From Leptasterias polaris (lineage: Eukaryota; Echinodermata; Asteroidea; Forcipulatida; Asteriidae): a DNA stretch of 64,000 bases. Position 1 is the first letter of the stretch, and the number at the start of each line of letters is the position of its first letter. The notes under the pieces were generated by a model. That model saw only the letters and a list, made by a program, of their open reading frames with translations, searched no databases and was not told the origin of the DNA. Shown here piece after piece: positions 57,788 to 64,000 of the stretch. The stretch spans positions 3,224,001-3,288,000 of the forward strand of contig JAZGTN010000094.1 of the NCBI GenBank assembly GCA_037783415.1, given 5' to 3'. Position numbers and translations under genes: made by a program.

Positions 57788-60700
57788 ATGGCTAACCCGG
57801 ATGTGAAACCGTCAGATCTGCAGAGACCTTTGGCAAATATTCATCTCGCCCCGAAAGACTACAACCAGTGGGAACGCACAGGAAGTTCCAGACGTATTGC
57901 ACAGAACTCTTCTGCATCCGAGCAGAAAGATGGGGCCAGGGTGAATAATGACACAACAGCTAGACGTGAATCATGTAAGGAATACACATTCAGTCCGCTT
58001 TAGACCTAACACTGTATTACTAACCGTTTTTTAATCATGACTACAGAACCTATTCTTCCTGTTTTGATACAGCACCGACCGTTGGACAACGTCCACGGGA
58101 GACGTCAGCGAGGCAGTTCCAACACCATGCAGGCCCTGCCTGTCCCCATCACCACAAATCCAGGACGAGGGCAACCCCAGCTGAGGAGGTAGACGAGAGC
58201 ATCAAGGAGAAACTGAGGGAGAACAAGGTGCTGGAGCTTCTCATCAAATCAAGGAGGAAAGCTCTAGCCAACTATAAAAGCAGACAGGAAACACTGTATC
58301 CTTTGTATAGAAGTCTTTTTCTTCAGTAGGTAGTTATTTTGAGAGATTTCGTTTATCAAAATGGAAGTTATAATTCTGTTATATTTCTTGTAAAGAAACA
58401 GAGGAATCCTCAAAAGTGCCTTTCACTGTAGTCTTCAGACGGGAAACACTGTATCAGGAACAGCCCAAGGGTGTCTCTGAAGAGAGTACAGGCATGTTGG
58501 TTGTGTAGTTGGAGAAAACTCATTATAAAGAAAAAGATTTCCTTAAACAAATGTTTTCAGTCTTGAAGAGAATACCAAACTGAGAGGGGAGATTGAGGGC
58601 AAGGAGAAAGAAGTGGTAAGGTTTTTGGTGACATCTTACAGCTGAGCGGTCCGGCACATCGGACTCAAGTTCTGATGGCACTGTCTATGAGTGCAAATTT
58701 TTTGAGAAGACAATGTTTGAATCTTGCCTGTCAATTTGAATTAAGCAAGAGCATGTACAAAAATATTTATATAAAATTATTTTTACTGAGTATACATTTT
58801 TGATATATTTCTTGAAAACCCGACTATGAAATAAGAGTGCTGCCTCTTCAAAAGCAAAGTACATGACTAGTTATTACCACCCCCACACACACAATTTGTT
58901 AATCTGAAAGCTCACTTATTATAAAGTTGCATACCAGTACCAATCCTCAGAAAAAATTTCATCTGAAATACTGTTAAGGACACAAGGTTGAGAAAATAGC
59001 ATTTGAAGACCTCACAAGTCACTATTGCTATTTTTGATTGCCGCAATCAAAATAATCCTGAGATGAGCATGCACAAAATTTGTGACAGAGCATTGAACTG
59101 TTATTGTATATTTTGTCTACAATAAACCAGACAAGATGATGGAATTTTCACAGGTTGTCTGTGTGTTGTGTTTATTAAAAACTAGTTGATGGGGATCATT
59201 TTTTACTCTTCCAAAACACAATGATGTACTCTTCATTTTGTTGAATGCTGACTTGTGATTTATGTTTAATTCTTCAGCACGATGAGGTGAAGACACTCTT
59301 ACAGAAATATGAGAGATTCCGGGTAAGTTTAAACGAAGATTGATTCCAGTAAAGGTTTTTTTGTATATGTTTGTTTCAGCACACTGTCACTGTGACTAGG
59401 GTGACAAGTATTTTAACCATTCCATTCAATTCAGGGAAGCCCCCATTCATGCAATCAACCAGAGATTCTAGCCAATTGCAGCTGTGGTGCAAAGATTCTT
59501 CCTAAGGCGATACTTTTGGTTGGCTTGTGAGACATGACTCTAGTCTCAGCTTGTTTTGAATAGCACCAACCCTAACTTTGCTCAACCAAGTTATCTGTAT
59601 TACATTGAAATTAAAAGGGGAACATATATTCCTTACATTTTTGCTGTATACCTGTTTGTGCTTAATAGCTTTATCGAAATTGACCCCTGAAGTGATTCCC
59701 TTATCACTTTCTGCTTTCTCCTGAAGACAGTAAGATCGAAACGTCAAGTTGTTCAAACCGTCGGTTCTTCCCAGAACCACAACTCATAGAGAGATCATTA
59801 AAAGGTGTTACATCAAACCTTACTAGATTTATCAATCCTTTGTTTATCTGGGTTGGGTATAGACCTTAAGCGCATGACCTCATTTGAATAGTGCATCCTC
59901 GGCTAGAGGTCAAAATATAAAAGCTCATTGGCCGATCCTGTGCTCATATCGTTTTACCTTCAAGATGGGGCGGGATTGTGTCATTGCATAAAGTTCACAG
60001 GAGAGTGGTGTGATTGATGGTCCATAAATGAATAACTGCTTTTATTGTTTGTTTGTTTGTTTGTTTTTTCAGGGGGCTGTGTCTACATTGAATGCAAAGT
60101 TTGAAACAGAGAAAACACTCGCCAAGAAAGCCTATGATCAGGCTAAGGCACTGAAGGCTAAGGAAGTGGCAGGTAAAAGGGTTGTGTTGAGAGCGGTTTT
60201 TGGTCTTTCACTGTCACCAAGTATAACATTTTTTACCTGTTTTTTGTGTGTTAAGCAATGTGACCATCCTTTCAAAAGGAGAGATTGGAATGACTACCGT
60301 AGAGACTCGGCAAAACAGTTAAACTTGAAAATTAAAGATGCACAAAATCTACATCTATACATGTAAACCACCTCGATTTCATATTAAGTATGAACCAGGC
60401 GTCAGAATTGTGAAAGATATTTTGGCTAGGTTAGAGTGTACAGGCGTGTGATTTTGCATGCTTTCCTGATTTCAGGATTTTCTCAAAATCTCCATGAGCT
60501 TTTAGATGATCTTGTGTTCTTGAAAGAAGAAAAGCAGTCATCAACTGAAGAAAGAAACAGTCCACATTGTGTCCAAACCTGTAGTTTTGTATTTTTAGTG
60601 ATGAACAAATCTTTCAATATTCTGAATCGTATCATCTTGGAGGTACAAGCCTAGAATAAAAGGGGAAAAGCATGCCGTTGTTCACATTCATCAAATCTGA

Positions 60701-63658
60701 CCCCTGTGTGTAAATGTTTAATGTTGTCAATAGTTCTTGAGAAGCAAGTTGAAGCCTTAGATGAGAGATTGAAGGAAAGACAGACAGAGCTTTCTGTGTT
60801 GACAAGCTATAAAGACAAAGAGTATCCAGTCAGGGCCATGAAGATTGCTGAACTCCAGAAACAACTTCAGTATCTTACCGCTGAGTACGAGGTAAGAGTC
60901 TGTCAGCATAGAGAACATGTACATTTGTCAATCTCTGTGGTAGTGAAACCATGGGATGAACAAAAGTAACCCTGTGTTGAAAAGAAATTTTCGAAAGGAG
61001 ACCCCTATAGGTGAAAACCCATGTGTTTGGTTCGGGCCCAGTAACCCAATCCACATGCTGATCTGAGGTGGAATTGGAACCTGGATGCACAGGTGAAAGG
61101 CAGAAAAAGGTCAAATCTACTTTGCAGAATATCAGATGAATGATAATTTTAACCTCCTCACCTCGGTGAAGCATTTGGTGCTCGATAACGGGCATGATGC
61201 TTGGAATCTTTAGGGGACTCAAGTTCTGGTGGCTGAGTAATCAGGGTGTGGGTTCGAATCCCGGTCATGACACTTGTGTCATTGAGCAAGACACTTAACT
61301 GTAATTGCTTCTCTTCACCCAGGGTGAAATGGGTACCTGTGAGGGTGAGAGATGGTTCTTGTGAATGATTTAGCTGAGTACGCTTTGGCAGCACAGGCTG
61401 TATAGTCCCCAGGGAGCCGAGATGGTTTCAGGAATGAAATAAATGGCCCAGTGACCAGGGGTAATAATGTGTGAAGCGCAATGATAATTCTTTGGAATTG
61501 CGCTATATAAGAGCCGATATTATTATTACTTCTGTACAAAAGAAAAAAGTGTGTTAAAATATGGGAACATTAGGGCATAGTATACAGTGAAGAAAGCACT
61601 GGGATAGACTGGCACCTCTGTCGGATTTCTAAACCTAGGATTTGAAAAATACCCGTCCAAGATGAACAAGAAGGCAGCCATTTCAAATATGTATTTGATT
61701 TTTGCTTTGCAGGATGAAATTACTGAACTTGAGAGTATAACAGTGATAGAGAAAGAGAAGTACGAGGAGGATAGTGCAGAGAGACTTCATAACATCAAAG
61801 CTACAGTTACAGACAATGCCATCGACTCTATGCATAGCAGTTTGAAGGAAATGGCCATGCAGAACATCGTCATGAGAAAGGTAAGTCCATATCTGAAATG
61901 TAGGGTGTCATGGCCGAGTGGTTAAGAGCATCGGATTCAAGTTCTGGTGGTTTAGTCATCGGGGTGTGGGTTCGAGTCCCGGTCATGACGCTTGTGTCCT
62001 TGAGCAAGACACTTTGCTATAATTGCTTCTCTTCACCCAGGGGTATAAATGGGTACCTGCAAGGGTAGAGGTTGATATTGTGTTTGAAAAAGCCTTCGGA
62101 GCGCCATCACGGCAGCCCGGGCAGTATACTCCCCAGGGAGCTGAGAAAGATTAAAGGAATGTTATTGGCCCAATGACCAGGGCACTAATGTAAAGCGCAT
62201 TGATACGTTAATTGTGAAATGCGCTATATAAGAACTAGTTATTATTATTATTATAAATGGAGGCTACAGCTATGGCTACTGTTGGTAAAGGTGTTGTTAA
62301 GGAGGTCCTATACTTCAATGCATGATGATGTGGAAATGAAGCCATAGACGTAGCCCCCATTCCCCACACAGCCTAAATGACTTGTGTAGTAACCTTTGTG
62401 GTAGTTCAGTCATTATTATGTTCCCTGCATGGGACAATGCACTGCTGCGGGTATTCAAATGTTTGGACCTTTTAAAGGGTGTGTACAACATTGGTAATTG
62501 CCAAAGACCTGTATCCACACTTGATGTGACCCAACATATACATGAAATAACAAACCTGTGAAAGTTTAAGCTCTTCGGTCTTCGGAGTCATGAGAAAACA
62601 GTGAAAAACACCATAATATGTTTGAACTTTTTTTTCAAACATCGGATGTTATCCTGCAGGATAAAGACTATTGTTTTTCTCATTTCCTAAAAACTATGGC
62701 ATTTCAAGCAAAGTTTCCCACCATGACCATCTTTATACATGTAAGTTATGTGCAAATCTGTGAACATTTATATTTTCAATCTTACCAATGTCGCACAATT
62801 TTGTTTGCTTTGTGCATAAAAGCAATGTATGTTGGAACCCGATTTTCTCTAAAATGCTTGAATAGGTACTAGACTTGTACTGTCTGCTGACTACTCTCTT
62901 TCCAACTACGCTTATGTTTTGAAATGGAAGGACAACAAAACATGATGACTTATAGAATGACGAAGGTTTGGAGTGGCGTAATTAAGGTCTCCCTTCTAGC
63001 ATAGAACTATGAATCCAATCTGAAACCTTTCCCCAATATACACAGGAGATTGAAGAACACGAACACCTCCTTGAAGAACTAGTTCTGACCAATAAAGAGC
63101 TGTCAGTTGAGGTGAAGGAAATGCAGCATGATCCCAAGACCGACCCACGTCACGTTATGTTCCCACATTTATTCAAGGAAACAACCAAGTAAGTACCAAG
63201 TGTTTGATCTACCAAAATAAAATATCTGATTAAGATTGTATTTTAATAGATGCTAAGTTCGCATCAGGGATAAAGAGTATTGTTTTGTTTTTCCTCATTT
63301 ATCGATGTGTATATTAAAAGCACTTTATACTCGGTACATGTATTGTACACAGTCATATTACTTGGGTGGGATTAGAACTCACATTTGCCATTCTTGAGCA
63401 GATGTCTTACCACTAGACCTCCGAGCTCAGGTTGGTTAAACTAAATTTAAGAACTTTCAATGGCATGACTAACAGGGTGGTTAAATGGAATGTCAATTAG
63501 AAACTAGAGGATTGGAATCAACTGGAAAAACCAATGATGTATCATAACTAGTAATTTAACCAAACCTGATGCAAATGTCTTATTTTACTCATTGTAGATG
63601 CACACCAGACATGGATGTAGTTCTTGATATTCCAACACAAGAGTGGCTCCCAATATAA
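57788..63658 (+). CDS. Coiled-coil protein, C20orf96-like
   Basis: Exons: 57788-57974, 58073-58295, 58561-58615, 59278-59322, 60073-60172, 60476-about 60559, 60734-60891, 61713-61880, 63046-63188, 63598-63658. Phases are continuous and give about 407 residues. The N-terminus (MANPDVKPSDLQRPLAN) is disordered. Long helical coiled-coil stretches follow: KENKVLELLIKSRRKAL-type, ENTKLRGEIEGKEKEV, VEALDERLKERQTEL, AELQKQLQYLTAEYE, ITELESITVIEKEKYEED and HLLEELVLTNKELSVEV. The end is CTPDMDVVLDIPTQEWLPI. This layout recalls human C20orf96 (DUF4618), but the match is from memory and tentative. Exon 6's donor is weak: 60559 (A|GTCC) and 60580 (T|GTAG) both keep phase. It is divergent from CIBAR1, which hints at a ciliary role (inference). 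Both ends of the gene lie in the window. Confidence 0.6.
59690..59830 (+). repeat. Penelope-like terminus fragment
   Basis: CTCCTGAAGACAGTAAGATC followed by GAAACGTCAAGTTG, GGTTCTTCCCAGAACCACAA and GGTGTTACATCAAACC. This motif order matches the arms at 1319-1550. It lies in intron 4 of the 57788 gene. Confidence 0.55.
59850..60010 (+). repeat. Dispersed repeat shared with 16860-17060
   Basis: Contains GCGCATGACCTC, CCTCGGCTAGAGGTCAAAA, CTCATTGGCCGATCCTGTG, TTTTACCTTCAAGATGG and GTCATTGCATAAAG in the same order as the earlier copy. Confidence 0.5.
61208..61527 (+). repeat. Family A SINE, tRNA-Leu-derived, copy 1
   Basis: The head has ACTCAAGTTCTGGTGG, GTGTGGGTTCGAATCCCGG and TCATGACACTTGTGTC. 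The body has AGCAAGACACTTAACTG, CTTCTCTTCACCCAGGG, GGGTACCTGTGAGGGT, CCCCAGGGAGCC and ATTGCGCTATATAAGAGCC, and the tail is (ATT)n. The 5' half of the head is lost. It lies in intron 7 of the 57788 gene. Confidence 0.85.
61903..62254 (+). repeat. Family A SINE, tRNA-Leu-derived, full length
   Basis: A complete copy. The tRNA-Leu(CAA)-like head is GGTGTCATGGCCGAGTGGTT, AAGAGCATCGGATTCAAGTT and GGGTTCGAGTCCCGG. The body has GAGCAAGACACTTTGC, GGGTATAAATGGGTACCTGC, CGGCAGCCCGGGCAG and GAAATGCGCTATATAAG, and the tail is (TTA)n. It is the best reference for the headless minus copy at 14615-14885. It begins 23 bp after exon 8 ends. Confidence 0.9.
62465..62815 (+). repeat. Palindromic dispersed element, copy 2
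   Basis: The left end TTTAAAGGGTGTGTACAACATT with TGGTAATTGCC and the right end AATCTTACCAATGTCGCACA are inverse-related. The inside has ACATGAAATAACAAACCTGT and TTTAAGCTC. This is the opposite orientation to the copy at 2905-3215. It lies in intron 8 of the 57788 gene. Confidence 0.65.
63285..63432 (-). repeat. Family B SINE fragment
   Basis: The minus strand reads GAGCTCGGAGGTCTAGTGGT, AAGACATCTGCTCAAG, GAGTTCTAATCCCACCC and AAGTAATATGACTGTGTAC. It lies in the last intron of the 57788 gene. Confidence 0.7.
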
Positions 63659-64000
63659 ACACATGGTGGACACAACCAGGATTCGAATCTTGTACCTCAA
63701 GCTGGATATCTTTGTCTTGTGAACGACTAACTCCCTAAAGGCAGTATTCTAACGGCTAGAGATTTGTGCTAACGTGCTACCTTCTTTTCACCTCTATGGG
63801 AGGGTGCCCCAGTGCGGAGACATTATATGCATAAAGTCTCTTGTAAAGCTCATTCATTATCATGAAACAGATGATGTAATTTGTTGATATCAGATTACTT
63901 AACACTCAAAACAAGATCAAAGGTTGCAGACAAAACATGGTCACGTTAATAATAGTGGCTTCTTATCTAGCGCTCATATCCGTCACTCAAGGCCTTTAAA
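63659..64000. other. 3' flank of the 57788 gene
   Basis: Probably 3' UTR and flank. No canonical AATAAA was seen before the window ends. TGGCTTCTTATCTAGCGCTC near 63956 resembles the 3' ends of LINE/SINE tails in this genome. Confidence 0.4.

Noticed and set aside
61903..62000. A possible tRNA-Leu gene
   Set aside because: The head resembles tRNA-Leu(CAA) but continues into a SINE body with an ATT-rich tail, and other copies share that body.

Overview
This window is eukaryotic nuclear DNA from a marine invertebrate deuterostome, most likely an echinoderm such as a sea star. Supporting signs are genes split by introns with consensus GT/AG sites and strong matches to animal-specific protein families. 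It also carries a dense mix of young and old transposons: a Penelope-like element, CR1/L2-like LINEs, tRNA-derived SINEs and many foldback MITEs. The species call is inference; the gene calls rest on translated exons.

Four protein-coding genes are visible. TUBGCP2 (gamma-tubulin complex component 2) occupies 550-20368 on the minus strand as 18 coding exons in continuous phase. An RBM12/RBM12B-type RNA-binding protein with five RRMs lies in one 4.8 kb exon at 39205-43968 on the plus strand. CIBAR1/FAM92A, a BAR-like ciliary-base protein, lies at 49524-56072 on the minus strand in seven exons. A coiled-coil gene resembling C20orf96 lies at 57788-63658 on the plus strand in about ten exons. TUBGCP2 and RBM12B are divergent across 18.8 kb of repeat-rich DNA, RBM12B and CIBAR1 are tail to tail, and CIBAR1 and the coiled-coil gene are head to head across 1.7 kb.

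The RBM12B/CIBAR1 pair in convergent orientation matches my recollection of human 8q22.1. That would be a microsynteny conserved across deuterostomes, and it supports calling the large RRM gene RBM12B-like. TUBGCP2 and CIBAR1 both act at centrosomes or basal bodies, and the coiled-coil gene may be related in function.

The introns and intergenic spacers hold most of the rest. Several complete non-autonomous DNA elements can be delimited by terminal inverted repeats plus target-site duplications: TTAA/CCCTC elements (two near-identical copies), a TA-flanked element, an 8-bp-TSD element, two 9-bp-TSD foldbacks and two hAT-like elements. There are also a frameshifted Penelope-like GIY-YIG fragment, three LINE reverse-transcriptase remnants, at least three tRNA-headed SINE families, tandem arrays of 98 bp and 104 bp units, and a 0.4 kb stretch of near-simple ACT/AGT-word DNA. 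I found no rRNA, CRISPR array, viral gene or toxin gene, and no convincing stand-alone tRNA gene.
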